Source of the DNA: Bacteroides faecis MAJ27
GTDB lineage: Bacteria > Bacteroidota > Bacteroidia > Bacteroidales > Bacteroidaceae
Direction: 5' to 3'
Assembly: GCF_900106755.1 (NCBI RefSeq)
Contig: NZ_FNNN01000026.1
Coordinates: 1 to 64,000, forward strand
Length of the DNA stretch: 64,000 nt
Part shown: piece by piece, positions 26,637 through 35,295 of the stretch
Layout of the letters: each line of letters starts with the position of its first letter
Position numbering within the stretch: the first letter of the stretch is position 1
Notes under the pieces: generated by a model
Database searches by the model: none
What the model saw: only the letters and a program-made list of their open reading frames with translations
What the model was told of the DNA's origin: nothing
Program-made: the position numbers and the translations under genes

Positions 26637-27452
26637 TTATTTCAGATAATCATTCACATCCAGCAATTTATATTCGGGCGAACATTCAAACAAGTAGTTC
26701 AAAAGATTCATATGTGCCGCACCAAAGATCACAAGTATCCGCCTGGCTGATTTTGGCGTACGCTGGATATTCCGGAATATTCTCAGGTTGCGGTTGAACC
26801 ATCTTCCTGATTCAAAATCGGTTCCTGTATAATCTCCCTTGTCAGATTCATACTTAAAGTGTCCGATAAGATAGTTACCCAAGTCCTTTTTAATATGTTC
26901 GGGGTCATTAAGATGTATCAGTTGGGGAAGTATTCCTTTTTGCTTGAATATGGGCTGGTCTTCGAAATATAAAGAAGAGTCGGGAGAATGCACAAAACTC
27001 TCTTCAAAATCCTGATATTGTTTCGTGCTATCGTCTTCCAGTAATTCTTCGATACGAGCAGTCTGTGTTCCCCGTGCATCTGCACAATAAATCTTTGCAT
27101 GACACAATTTTGCTATCCTGAAACCAAGCTGTTGCACTTCACTTTTCGAAAGTTTATGTTTTCCGGCAAGGTATGCCTTAAAAAGATTATCAACCTTTGG
27201 CTGTCCGGTTACAGGATGCTCAATGACAATTGCATCCGGCCTGAACTTCGCCAGTTTATTCGCTATTAACTCTATTTCTTTCTGATAAACAGGCGATAAT
27301 ACATCAATCTGATCCTCTTCGGATATTTGCTGCATATCGAGGTTCGGAAAGTCAAAGTGAAAGACTCCCAGTGTCAGAACTTCTGTTTGCTGAGCATATC
27401 CTTTCAGGTAAAATATGCACGCCATGATAAAAAACAATGTAACTTTATTCAT
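26637..27452 (-). CDS. DUF5694 family protein, TraB/TIKI-like fold
   Basis: A 271-residue exported protein with a signal peptide (MNKVTLFFIMACIFYLKGYA). Residues VLTLGVFHFDFPN, AIVIEHP and VIFGAAHMNLL match the motif order of DUF5694 and of TraB/TIKI-type metalloproteases, whose conserved His, Glu and GxxH residues lie in such positions. Enzyme activity is not established for DUF5694. It is probably periplasmic. It stands alone between an outer-membrane gene and an FGE-like gene. Confidence 0.72.
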   Translation of the reverse strand: MNKVTLFFIMACIFYLKGYAQQTEVLTLGVFHFDFPNLDMQQISEEDQIDVLSPVYQKEIELIANKLAKFRPDAIVIEHPVTGQPKVDNLFKAYLAGKHKLSKSEVQQLGFRIAKLCHAKIYCADARGTQTARIEELLEDDSTKQYQDFEESFVHSPDSSLYFEDQPIFKQKGILPQLIHLNDPEHIKKDLGNYLIGHFKYESDKGDYTGTDFESGRWFNRNLRIFRNIQRTPKSARRILVIFGAAHMNLLNYLFECSPEYKLLDVNDYLK

Positions 27453-27552
27453 TGTATTTGTTTATATGTTTGATGCTCAAAGTTAATAAACTTTTTTCAA
27501 ACAACAGACATTAAGCTAATTTAAGTATAATCATTGCAGTCATTTTCATTTT

Positions 27553-28449
27553 ATGTCGTCAAAAAGAAAAAGAAGCAGCATGATAAAAGAATACGCAAAA
27601 CAAATGGTAAGCCTTCTCTTTCTATTGTCAGGGATTGCATTATCAAGTTCGGCACAAAAGCAGCAAGTATGGAAGCCGTTTTATGACAAATGCCGGCGGG
27701 AAAAAAGTATCATTGATGCCATTCCCACTGAGCTGGAAAAAGCCTTGCATTGGTCGCCTACTATAAATAAGGAACAAAAAGCCGTCATACGCTATATTTT
27801 ATGGAATATGATCTATGTAGAAGGAAACAGCATAAATATGGGAGAAAATAACGACGTTCCTGTTACTGTAGGCTCTTTCTTTATCAATCGATATGAGGTC
27901 AGCCAAGATGAATGGTATGTGATTATGGGAAACAACCCTTCCAATCAGCACAAACGCGATTTTCCGGTAGACCAAATCAACTGGTATGATGCCCGTCGCT
28001 TCACTCAAAGGCTATCCGAACTGAGCGGGTTACCCTTCCGGCTACCCTTCGAAGCGGAATGGGAATATGCGGCACGTGGAGGACTGAATACAAAGAATTT
28101 TATCTATTCCGGCAGCAATAATCCGGAACAGGTAGCCTGGTTTAGAGAAAAATATAATAATAACTATGTATCCAAAGAGACAGGAAGAAAAGAGCCAAAT
28201 GAACTTGGACTTTATGACATGAGCGGGAATGTATATGAATGGTGCATGGACTGGTACGATAAAAAAGTTCCTTTTACCGGAAACATCGATCCCGATTTAG
28301 GTGGAAAAGACATGCATAAGGTTTTGCGAGGAGGCAGCTATTACACTATTGAGAAATATTGCAAAATAACCAATCGCTATGGAGTAAATCCGCAACGATG
28401 GGATATTGACTATGGATTACGGCTAGTAATCCCCTCTCCGGTACAGTAA
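27553..28449 (+). CDS. exported FGE/SUMF1-like protein lacking one catalytic cysteine
   Basis: A 298-residue protein with an N-terminal signal (start at 27553, or 27580 for MIKEYAKQMVSLLF). The sulfatase-modifying-factor fold spans about residues 100-295: FFINRYEVSQDEWYVIMG, PVDQINWYDARRF, LPFEAEWEYAARGG, YDMSGNVYEWCMDWYD and KVLRGGSYY. In true formylglycine-generating enzymes the region after RGGS holds two cysteines; here the first position is Thr (RGGSYYTIEKYC) and only the second Cys remains. It is therefore more likely a structural or binding protein. No sulfatase gene is nearby. Confidence 0.8.
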   Translation: MSSKRKRSSMIKEYAKQMVSLLFLLSGIALSSSAQKQQVWKPFYDKCRREKSIIDAIPTELEKALHWSPTINKEQKAVIRYILWNMIYVEGNSINMGENNDVPVTVGSFFINRYEVSQDEWYVIMGNNPSNQHKRDFPVDQINWYDARRFTQRLSELSGLPFRLPFEAEWEYAARGGLNTKNFIYSGSNNPEQVAWFREKYNNNYVSKETGRKEPNELGLYDMSGNVYEWCMDWYDKKVPFTGNIDPDLGGKDMHKVLRGGSYYTIEKYCKITNRYGVNPQRWDIDYGLRLVIPSPVQ

Positions 28450-28548
28450 ATCAAAGTAAAATACCCACGAGCACCTTTGAAAGAATACTCCCAAAAGAAT
28501 CTTTCAGGCTGGCTTAGCAACAATTCTTCTTTTATTTGCTTTTCTTTA

Positions 28549-28639
28549 TTCGTCCCACAATTGTTTTCCTTTCGTTCCACAGCTATGGAACGAAGCGGAA
28601 ACAGTTGTGGAACTAAAAGACAACAACTGTGGAACGAAT
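28549..28639. repeat. array of TGTGGAACGAA words in both orientations
   Basis: Between the FGE-like gene and topB, TGTGGAAC or its complement GTTCCACA recurs. CGTTCCACAGCTATGGAACG is a head-to-head pair. The outer arms 28549-28566 and 28622-28639 are inverted copies with two mismatches, so the tract can fold as one large hairpin. The build resembles the arrays at 10071, 48086 and 48312 but uses a different word. The rest of 28450-28684 shows nothing else. Confidence 0.65.
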
Positions 28640-28684
28640 AAGAATCAGTATAAAAAAAACTAAAATATGCGATAAAGGAAAGTT

Positions 28685-30844
28685 TTACTCAAAGCTCTTC
28701 CGATACGTACATCCATTCCTCCATTCCGAACATCCGTAAGCCGTCTTTCCTTTAATGACAGTGCCTTTCCCACAAAGCGGACAAGGCTGACCGACCAAAG
28801 CATCAGTATGGTCAGGTGCAGAAGAAGCAGTAGCAGCAGCCGGTGCAGGGACAGAAGGCGATTTACCCGTTTCTTTCGATTCAGTTTTCGGCTTCTTCTC
28901 TTTGGGAGCGCTTGCCTTACGCTCGCGCTTTTTAGGTTCTTTCTTTGCTTTTTCTTCTGTCTGGGCAACCGCTTCCTGAATAGTAATACGCCGGTTTGTA
29001 TTGTCAGAAAGTACGCTCATCACAATTTCCGACACCATTTGCTTCAGTTCTTCCAAAAACTGGCGGGCATCGTATGTTTTCTTTTCGATCTCACGTAATT
29101 TCTTTTCCCAGATACCGGTCAGTTCCGCTGATTTCAACAGTTCTTCGTGAATAATCTGCACCAGCTCTACTCCTGTAGGGGTAGCTATCAGGTTCTTTCT
29201 TTCCTTGCGGATATAGTTTCGCTTGAACAACGTCTCGATAATGGCGGCACGGGTAGACGGGCGACCGATGCCATTCTCCTTCAAAGCATCACGGAGTTCG
29301 TCATTATCTACCAACTTTCCGGCTGTCTCCATGGCACGAAGCAAGGTTGCTTCCGTGTAAGGTCTGGGCGGTTGTGTCCACTTCTCATTCAAATCCGGGA
29401 CATGAGGACCGCTTTCTCCCTTCACAAAAGCAGGAAGTACATTTTCATCCTCTTCCTCTTTTTCCTCGGAAGTATCTTTCACGTCTTTAGCAAAAACAAC
29501 ACGCCACCCCGGTTCCAGAATCTGTTTACCGGTCACTTTAAACTCTATCTTATCCACTTCTCCCATCACGGTAGTAGTAGAAATCTTACAATCGGGATAG
29601 AACACCGCAATAAAACGACGGGCTATCAAATCATAAACACGACGCTCCATATCCGTCAGATTCTGCGCATAAACGCCTGTAGGGATAATTGCATGGTGAT
29701 CTGTTACCTTCGAATTATCGAATACTTTTTTCGATTTAGGCAATGAAGCACCTGCCAGAGGAGCTGTCAGCACTTCATAATCCCGAAGGCCTTTCAATAT
29801 TCCGGGACACTTGGGATAGATATCGTCACTCAGAAAAGTGGTATCGACACGCGGATAAGTGGCTACTTTCTTTTCATAAAGGGATTGAATCAGTTTCAGC
29901 GTTTCGTCGGCAGAGTAAGCAAACTTCTTATTACACTCTACCTGAAGGGAAGTCAGGTCGAACAGACGCGGAGCGTACTCCTTTCCATCTTTCTTACCGA
30001 CGCTGGTGACAACAAACGGAAGATCCTTGATACGTTCTACCAAGGCTTCTCCCTCCTCCCGATTGGCAATAGGATCAATGCCGGGATTGTCTATCTTCTT
30101 CTTTCCACCGTTCTTTTCTTCTTCGGCAGCTATTTCTTCATCGCTTTTCCGGATGAGAGCAGAAAAAGTCGTATCCCGATAATTCGTTTTCAGTTCCCAG
30201 TATTGTTTCGGCTGGAAGTTAGCAATTTCCAGTTGACGATTGACAATCAATGCCAATGTAGGGGTCTGTACACGACCGATGGAAAGTACTTGTTTATTCT
30301 GACCGTATTTAATTGTGTAAAGACGGGTCGCATTCATCCCCAACAGCCAGTCCCCCATTGCACGGGAAAGTCCGGCTTCGTACAAAGACTGGAAATCCGT
30401 CTGGTCTTTCAGCTTGGCAAATCCTTCACGAATGGCTTCTTCGGTCAGTGAAGAAATCCACAAACGTTTCACCGGACAGCGGGCACCTGCCTTCTGCATC
30501 ACCCAACGCTGAATCAATTCCCCTTCTTGCCCGGCATCACCGCAGTTGATAATCTCATCTGCATGCTGCATCAGTCCTTCGATAATGTGGAATTGTTTTT
30601 CGTAAGTAGGGTTATCAATCAGCTTGATACCGAAACGTGGCGGAATCATCGGTAAGCTACCCAAGTTCCATGATTTCCAGTTAGGGGTGTATTCATGCGG
30701 CTCTTTCAAGGTACAGAGATGCCCGAATGTCCAGGTCACCTGGTATCCGTTTCCCTCTATATATCCTTCTTTTCTGGTATGAGCGCCGAGTACTTCGGCT
30801 ATATCACGTGCTACAGATGGCTTTTCGGCTATGCAAACTATCAT
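28685..30844 (-). CDS. topB: DNA topoisomerase III (type IA)
   Basis: A 719-residue type IA topoisomerase. The TOPRIM domain begins MIVCIAEKPSVARDIA, with the acidic triad region NCGDAGQEGELIQRWV. The active-site tyrosine is in ATYPRVDTTFL. The QTPTLALIV segment and SRPSTRAAIIETLF (here GRPSTRA) are family motifs. After a Lys/Ala/Pro-rich linker, the C-terminus has a zinc-ribbon (CPLCGKG, CSEWRNGC). It decatenates and removes supercoils from single-stranded regions. Chromosomal TopB copies have this size; mobile-element relatives exist, but no other mobile genes are here. Confidence 0.92.
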   Translation of the reverse strand: MIVCIAEKPSVARDIAEVLGAHTRKEGYIEGNGYQVTWTFGHLCTLKEPHEYTPNWKSWNLGSLPMIPPRFGIKLIDNPTYEKQFHIIEGLMQHADEIINCGDAGQEGELIQRWVMQKAGARCPVKRLWISSLTEEAIREGFAKLKDQTDFQSLYEAGLSRAMGDWLLGMNATRLYTIKYGQNKQVLSIGRVQTPTLALIVNRQLEIANFQPKQYWELKTNYRDTTFSALIRKSDEEIAAEEEKNGGKKKIDNPGIDPIANREEGEALVERIKDLPFVVTSVGKKDGKEYAPRLFDLTSLQVECNKKFAYSADETLKLIQSLYEKKVATYPRVDTTFLSDDIYPKCPGILKGLRDYEVLTAPLAGASLPKSKKVFDNSKVTDHHAIIPTGVYAQNLTDMERRVYDLIARRFIAVFYPDCKISTTTVMGEVDKIEFKVTGKQILEPGWRVVFAKDVKDTSEEKEEEDENVLPAFVKGESGPHVPDLNEKWTQPPRPYTEATLLRAMETAGKLVDNDELRDALKENGIGRPSTRAAIIETLFKRNYIRKERKNLIATPTGVELVQIIHEELLKSAELTGIWEKKLREIEKKTYDARQFLEELKQMVSEIVMSVLSDNTNRRITIQEAVAQTEEKAKKEPKKRERKASAPKEKKPKTESKETGKSPSVPAPAAATASSAPDHTDALVGQPCPLCGKGTVIKGKTAYGCSEWRNGCTYRKSFE

Positions 30845-30923
30845 TTTTTCTCTTCTTGTTTTACACTAATAGTCTACAAAGTTACACGAATATTTCTCAC
30901 TGACCGCACTAAGAGGCAAAAAA

Positions 30924-30963
30924 TATCCCGCCTCCAGTCCAAATGGACTTATAAGGCGGGATA
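30924..30963 (-). terminator. terminator after mutB
   Basis: TATCCCGCCT (30924-30933) pairs with AGGCGGGATA (30954-30963), with an inner AGTCC/GGACT stem. On the minus strand it is followed by a run of six T and lies just after the mutB stop. Confidence 0.85.
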
Positions 30964-30985
30964 AGAAATTAGTATTTTTCAGCGT

Positions 30986-33133
30986 TTATTCTTCATCCAT
31001 CAGGATTTCAAGAATCTGGCAAGCAGCCTTCGCTACCGGAGTACCCGGACCGAAAATAGCAGCTACACCCGCTTTGTACAAGAAATCATAGTCCTGTGCA
31101 GGAATTACACCACCAGCGATTACTACGATATCTTCACGGCCCAGTTTCTTCAGTTCTTCCATGATCTGCGGAATCAACGTCTTATGTCCGGCAGCCAATG
31201 AAGAAACACCGACTACATGGACATCATTCTCAACCGCTTCACGGGCAGCTTCCGCCGGAGTCTGGAACAATGGTCCCATGTCTACGTCGAAACCACAGTC
31301 CGCATAACCTGTTGCTACTACTTTGGCACCACGGTCGTGACCGTCTTGTCCCATCTTCGCAACCATGATACGAGGTTGACGTCCCTCTTTCTTCGCAAAC
31401 TTCTCAGCCAGTTCACAAGCACGTTTGAAGTCGCTATCGTTTTTACTTTCTGATGAATACACGCCTGATATAGTTCTAATTATTGCTTTATAACGTCCTA
31501 CAATCTTTTCGCAAGCATAAGAGATTTCACCCAACGTTGCACGAACACGAGCTGCTTCCACTGCCAATTCCAGCAAGTTACCTTTACCGGTCTTCACACA
31601 TTCGGTAATCGCTTCCAGCGCTTTGTCTACCTCAGCTTGGTTACGCCCTTCTTTCAAACGCTTCAGATTCTCGATCTGTTCAAGACGCACCGCTGTATTA
31701 TCAATCTCCAGAATATCAATCGGAGCTTCTTTTTCGAGACGATATTTGTTCACACCGACAATTGTCTGAGAACCGCTGTCGATACGAGCTTGTGTACGGG
31801 CAGCAGCTTCTTCGATACGCATCTTAGGAATACCGGTTTCAATCGCTTTCGCCATACCGCCCAGTTTTTCTACTTCCTGAATACGTTCCCAAGCTTTATG
31901 AGCCAGTTCATTCGTCAAGGCTTCTACATAGTAAGAACCACCCCACGGGTCAACGTTCTTGCAGATATAAGTTTCTTCCTGAATGTAAATCTGAGTATTA
32001 CGTGCAATACGTGCAGAGAAATCGGTCGGAAGAGCGATAGCCTCATCCAATGCATTGGTATGCAATGACTGAGTATGTCCCAAAGCGGCAGCCATAGCTT
32101 CAATACAAGTACGTCCTACATTATTGAACGGATCTTGCTCTGTCAGTGACCATCCGGAAGTCTGGGAGTGAGTACGCAATGCCAGTGATTTCGGATTCTT
32201 CGGATTGAATTGTTTTACAATTTTAGCCCACAACATACGTGCTGCACGCATCTTGGCTATTTCCATGAAGTGATTTGTACCAATCGCCCAGAAGAAAGAC
32301 AAACGAGGAGCGAAAGCATCGATATCGATACCTGCTGCAGTTCCGGCGCGGAGATACTCCAAACCGTCAGCCAATGTATAAGCCAACTCGATATCTGCCG
32401 TAGCACCCGCTTCCTGCATGTGATAACCGGAGATAGAAATTGAATTGAACTTAGGCATCTTCTGTGAAGTATATTCGAAAATATCGGAAATGATCTTCAT
32501 AGAGAATGCAGGCGGATAGATATAAGTATTACGCACCATGAACTCTTTCAAAATGTCGTTCTGGATAGTACCTGCCATTTCTTCCAGCTTGGCACCTTGT
32601 TCCAGACCGGCATTGATATAGAATGCCATAATCGGAAGTACCGCACCATTCATAGTCATAGACACTGACATCTTGTTCAAAGGAATACCATCGAACAAGA
32701 CTTTCATGTTTTCGAGCGAACAGATAGAAACACCGGCTTTACCAACGTCACCCACTACACGTTCGTGATCGGGGTCATAGCCGCGGTGAGTAGCCAAGTC
32801 GAATGCTACTGACAAACCTTTCTGCCCGGAAGCCAGGTTACGGCGATAGAAAGCATTGGATTCTTCAGCTGTAGAGAATCCGGCATATTGGCGGATGGTC
32901 CAGGGGCGAAGAGTGTACATTACCGAATACGGACCACGCAGATAAGGAGGAAGTCCGGCAGCATAGCCGAGATGTTCCATACCTTCGAGGTCTTCTTTTG
33001 TATAAACAGGCTTCACTTCAATGTGTTCCGGTGTATTCCATTCTGCGGAAATTCCGTTAGCCTTTTGCCATTCAGCACCGTTAGCAGGCTGAAATGCAGC
33101 ATATATATCTAAGTTTTTAAAATCTTTTCTCAT
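30986..33133 (-). CDS. mutB: methylmalonyl-CoA mutase large subunit
   Basis: A 715-residue catalytic subunit. It interconverts succinyl-CoA and (R)-methylmalonyl-CoA with adenosylcobalamin, the key step to propionate in Bacteroides. The TIM barrel covers the first 550 residues (YSVMYTLRPWTIRQYAGFSTAEESNAFY substrate channel). The C-terminal B12 domain has the DxHxxG motif as DGHDRG, whose histidine ligates cobalt, plus GHKTLIPQ and VIAGGVIP. It follows mutA by 1 bp. It is regulated here only by an ordinary promoter; no riboswitch is seen upstream of mutA. Confidence 0.96.
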   Translation of the reverse strand: MRKDFKNLDIYAAFQPANGAEWQKANGISAEWNTPEHIEVKPVYTKEDLEGMEHLGYAAGLPPYLRGPYSVMYTLRPWTIRQYAGFSTAEESNAFYRRNLASGQKGLSVAFDLATHRGYDPDHERVVGDVGKAGVSICSLENMKVLFDGIPLNKMSVSMTMNGAVLPIMAFYINAGLEQGAKLEEMAGTIQNDILKEFMVRNTYIYPPAFSMKIISDIFEYTSQKMPKFNSISISGYHMQEAGATADIELAYTLADGLEYLRAGTAAGIDIDAFAPRLSFFWAIGTNHFMEIAKMRAARMLWAKIVKQFNPKNPKSLALRTHSQTSGWSLTEQDPFNNVGRTCIEAMAAALGHTQSLHTNALDEAIALPTDFSARIARNTQIYIQEETYICKNVDPWGGSYYVEALTNELAHKAWERIQEVEKLGGMAKAIETGIPKMRIEEAAARTQARIDSGSQTIVGVNKYRLEKEAPIDILEIDNTAVRLEQIENLKRLKEGRNQAEVDKALEAITECVKTGKGNLLELAVEAARVRATLGEISYACEKIVGRYKAIIRTISGVYSSESKNDSDFKRACELAEKFAKKEGRQPRIMVAKMGQDGHDRGAKVVATGYADCGFDVDMGPLFQTPAEAAREAVENDVHVVGVSSLAAGHKTLIPQIMEELKKLGREDIVVIAGGVIPAQDYDFLYKAGVAAIFGPGTPVAKAACQILEILMDEE

Positions 33134-33134
33134 C

Positions 33135-35036
33135 TTACTTCAATAGTTTGGCGTTAAACTCTTTCAAGGTATCCAGTACGTTGACACGAACATGGATGAA
33201 GTTCTCGATACCTGCTGCCTTAAGTTCGTCCATACAGGCAGGAGCACCTGCTACAATAAACATAGCACGACCATTCAATGCTTTGAATGCAGGTATTGCA
33301 TATTCAGCATATTCATCATCACTTGAACAGATGACAACAATGTCGGCTTTAGCAGCCATAGCAGCTTCTACCCCGGCTTCAACTGTTTCGAATCCGAGAT
33401 TATCGACAACTTCATAACCGGCACAAGCCAGGAAGTTGCAAGAGTATTGTGCACGTGCCTGACGCATTGCCAAATTACCGATAGTCAGCATAAACGCTTT
33501 CGGACGCTTACCGGATGCTTCCGTTTCAAGACGCAACGCTTCAAATTCGCTGGCAGCACGGTCGAACACCAATGTATCCACATCTTTCTCGCAAGTATGG
33601 TCTTTACCTCCACAGCAACATTTTGCTTCTACCGGTTTCTTGTCACCTGCCTTTTCATTGAAGTTAGGGAACTGGTTGGTACCCAGCAACACTTCACGGC
33701 GCTGGGCAACTGCTTTATGACGGGCTTTATTGCTTTCATTCACAGCAGCCTGAACCGTACCGGCTTTCAACGCCGCATAGAAACCACCGGCTTCTTCTAC
33801 AGCAAGGAAGAGCTCCCATGCTTGCTTAGCAATAGACACTGTCAGATTTTCGATATAATAAGAACCGGCAGCCGGATCAATCACCTTATCGAAATGAGAT
33901 TCTTCTTTCAACAACAGTTGTTGATTGCGTGCAAGACGTTCTGAAAACTCATCCGGAGTTGAATATGCTTTATCAAACGGAACAACTGTCATAGAGTCTA
34001 CACCACCTAATGCAGCACTCATCGCTTCTGTCTGTGTACGAAGCAAGTTCACATGAGCATCAAACAAGGTAAGGTTGAAAGTAGAGGTTTCGGCATGAAC
34101 AGCCATCTTCGCAGCACAACGGCATTCTCCGTTAGCACCTTTATTATCACAATCGCGCAGACATTCCGGGTTGTAAGAAGCTACGATATTAGCCCACAAC
34201 ATACGAGCCGCACGGAATTTCGCAATTTCGAGGAAGTAATTGGAACTGATACCGAAATTGAATTTGATTTTCTTTGCTACTACGGCAGAAGGAATCCCGG
34301 CATCCGTCAATTGATTCATGTATTCATTACCCCAAGCCAGCGCATAACCCAGTTCCTGAGAAATGTAAGCTCCTGCGTTGTTCAGTGAGATTGCATTTAC
34401 ATTCAGTACCCGATAGAAAGGAAGTGGTTGGATAGCTTCGATCAGGGCTTTGGCTGTTTGAATCATATCCCCCTTTTCTTTACCACGGGTCAACATCTTG
34501 TTAAAGAAGTCATAATTGATAGAGCCTTTCAGCTTTTTCACATCATAATCCTTCTTCTGGAAATAAGCTACCAGCAGATTAGCCAACTCAACAACGTGTC
34601 CCTGACAGGTAGAGAAGTTAAGTTCTACACACTCAGCTTGAATATCATTCAACAGTGTTTCAATGTATTCTGCATTGAGTTCTTTTGCTTTTACATGGAA
34701 AGAAAGCGAATCAATTCCTTTGTTGAGGATATCCAACGCTTTCGCATTGGCTTCCTTCGGACATTCTACCTTGATTTCCTGACGAACCAGCCACTCATTA
34801 TTGTTTTTCTTGGTACCTCTCAGATAGGGAAATTCTCCGGGAAGCGCGTCTGTTGTCTTTAAACCTTCCAGATCTTCCATCCGGTAGAAAGGTTTCACTT
34901 TGAATCCTTCGTTTGTTTTCCAAACGAGTTTCTTCTCAAAATCAGCACCTTTCAAGTCGGCTGTAACCTTCTCCATCCATTGCTCGGTGGAGACAGGAGA
35001 AAAGTCTGAGAAGAGTTTTTCTTTTTTGTCTGCCAT
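33135..35036 (-). CDS. mutA: methylmalonyl-CoA mutase small subunit
   Basis: A 633-residue non-catalytic partner of MutB. It has the same barrel plus B12-like layout, but the C-terminal domain lacks the cobalt-ligating DxHxxG motif (FMLTIGNLAMRQARAQYSCNFL instead). Two cysteine-rich inserts are visible: CLRDCDNKGANGECRC near residue 300 and KCCCGGKDHTC near 470. Whether they bind metal is unknown. The mutA-mutB spacing of 1 bp indicates translational coupling. A TATATTTG box on the minus strand at 35117-35124 is the likely promoter. Confidence 0.94.
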   Translation of the reverse strand: MADKKEKLFSDFSPVSTEQWMEKVTADLKGADFEKKLVWKTNEGFKVKPFYRMEDLEGLKTTDALPGEFPYLRGTKKNNNEWLVRQEIKVECPKEANAKALDILNKGIDSLSFHVKAKELNAEYIETLLNDIQAECVELNFSTCQGHVVELANLLVAYFQKKDYDVKKLKGSINYDFFNKMLTRGKEKGDMIQTAKALIEAIQPLPFYRVLNVNAISLNNAGAYISQELGYALAWGNEYMNQLTDAGIPSAVVAKKIKFNFGISSNYFLEIAKFRAARMLWANIVASYNPECLRDCDNKGANGECRCAAKMAVHAETSTFNLTLFDAHVNLLRTQTEAMSAALGGVDSMTVVPFDKAYSTPDEFSERLARNQQLLLKEESHFDKVIDPAAGSYYIENLTVSIAKQAWELFLAVEEAGGFYAALKAGTVQAAVNESNKARHKAVAQRREVLLGTNQFPNFNEKAGDKKPVEAKCCCGGKDHTCEKDVDTLVFDRAASEFEALRLETEASGKRPKAFMLTIGNLAMRQARAQYSCNFLACAGYEVVDNLGFETVEAGVEAAMAAKADIVVICSSDDEYAEYAIPAFKALNGRAMFIVAGAPACMDELKAAGIENFIHVRVNVLDTLKEFNAKLLK

Positions 35037-35116
35037 AGTTTATCTAAAATTAAAACAAGAATTAATATTGTCTTTATTTTTATGTATCTCTTTCCAAATG
35101 TCCGTCGTTAGACCTG

Positions 35117-35124
35117 CAAATATA
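35117..35124 (-). promoter_or_regulatory. -7 promoter box (TATATTTG) for mutAB
   Basis: The minus strand reads TATATTTG, 80 bp before the mutA ATG. The nearest TTTG is only 15 bases upstream, shorter than consensus. It is divergent from the transporter promoter at 35223-35254. Confidence 0.5.
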
Positions 35125-35222
35125 ACTAATTAGTTAAAACAAAGCTCTTTTTTAGAGAAAATTCGCACTGTACACTTGCACAATGTCGGACATTTGCCCG
35201 GGAAAATAAAAGACGGGAAATA

Positions 35223-35254
35223 TTTGATTAGCTCCAATGTTATGAGTAATTTTG
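35223..35254 (+). promoter_or_regulatory. -33/-7 promoter for the first AspT/YidE-type transporter
   Basis: TTTG (35223-35226) and TAATTTTG (35247-35254) are separated by 20 bases. The ATG is 41 bp downstream at 35296. Confidence 0.65.
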
Positions 35255-35295
35255 CACCCGTTTTTAGAAGAACATTATAAAAACTACTAATATTT

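Noticed and set aside
28808..30549. Plus-strand frames opposite topB
   Set aside because: They are antisense to a full-length topoisomerase with intact TOPRIM and active-site tyrosine motifs.
31637..32068. 143-codon plus-strand frame opposite mutB
   Set aside because: It is antisense to the conserved mutase barrel; composition (Phe/Thr/Cys rich) is typical of a shadow.
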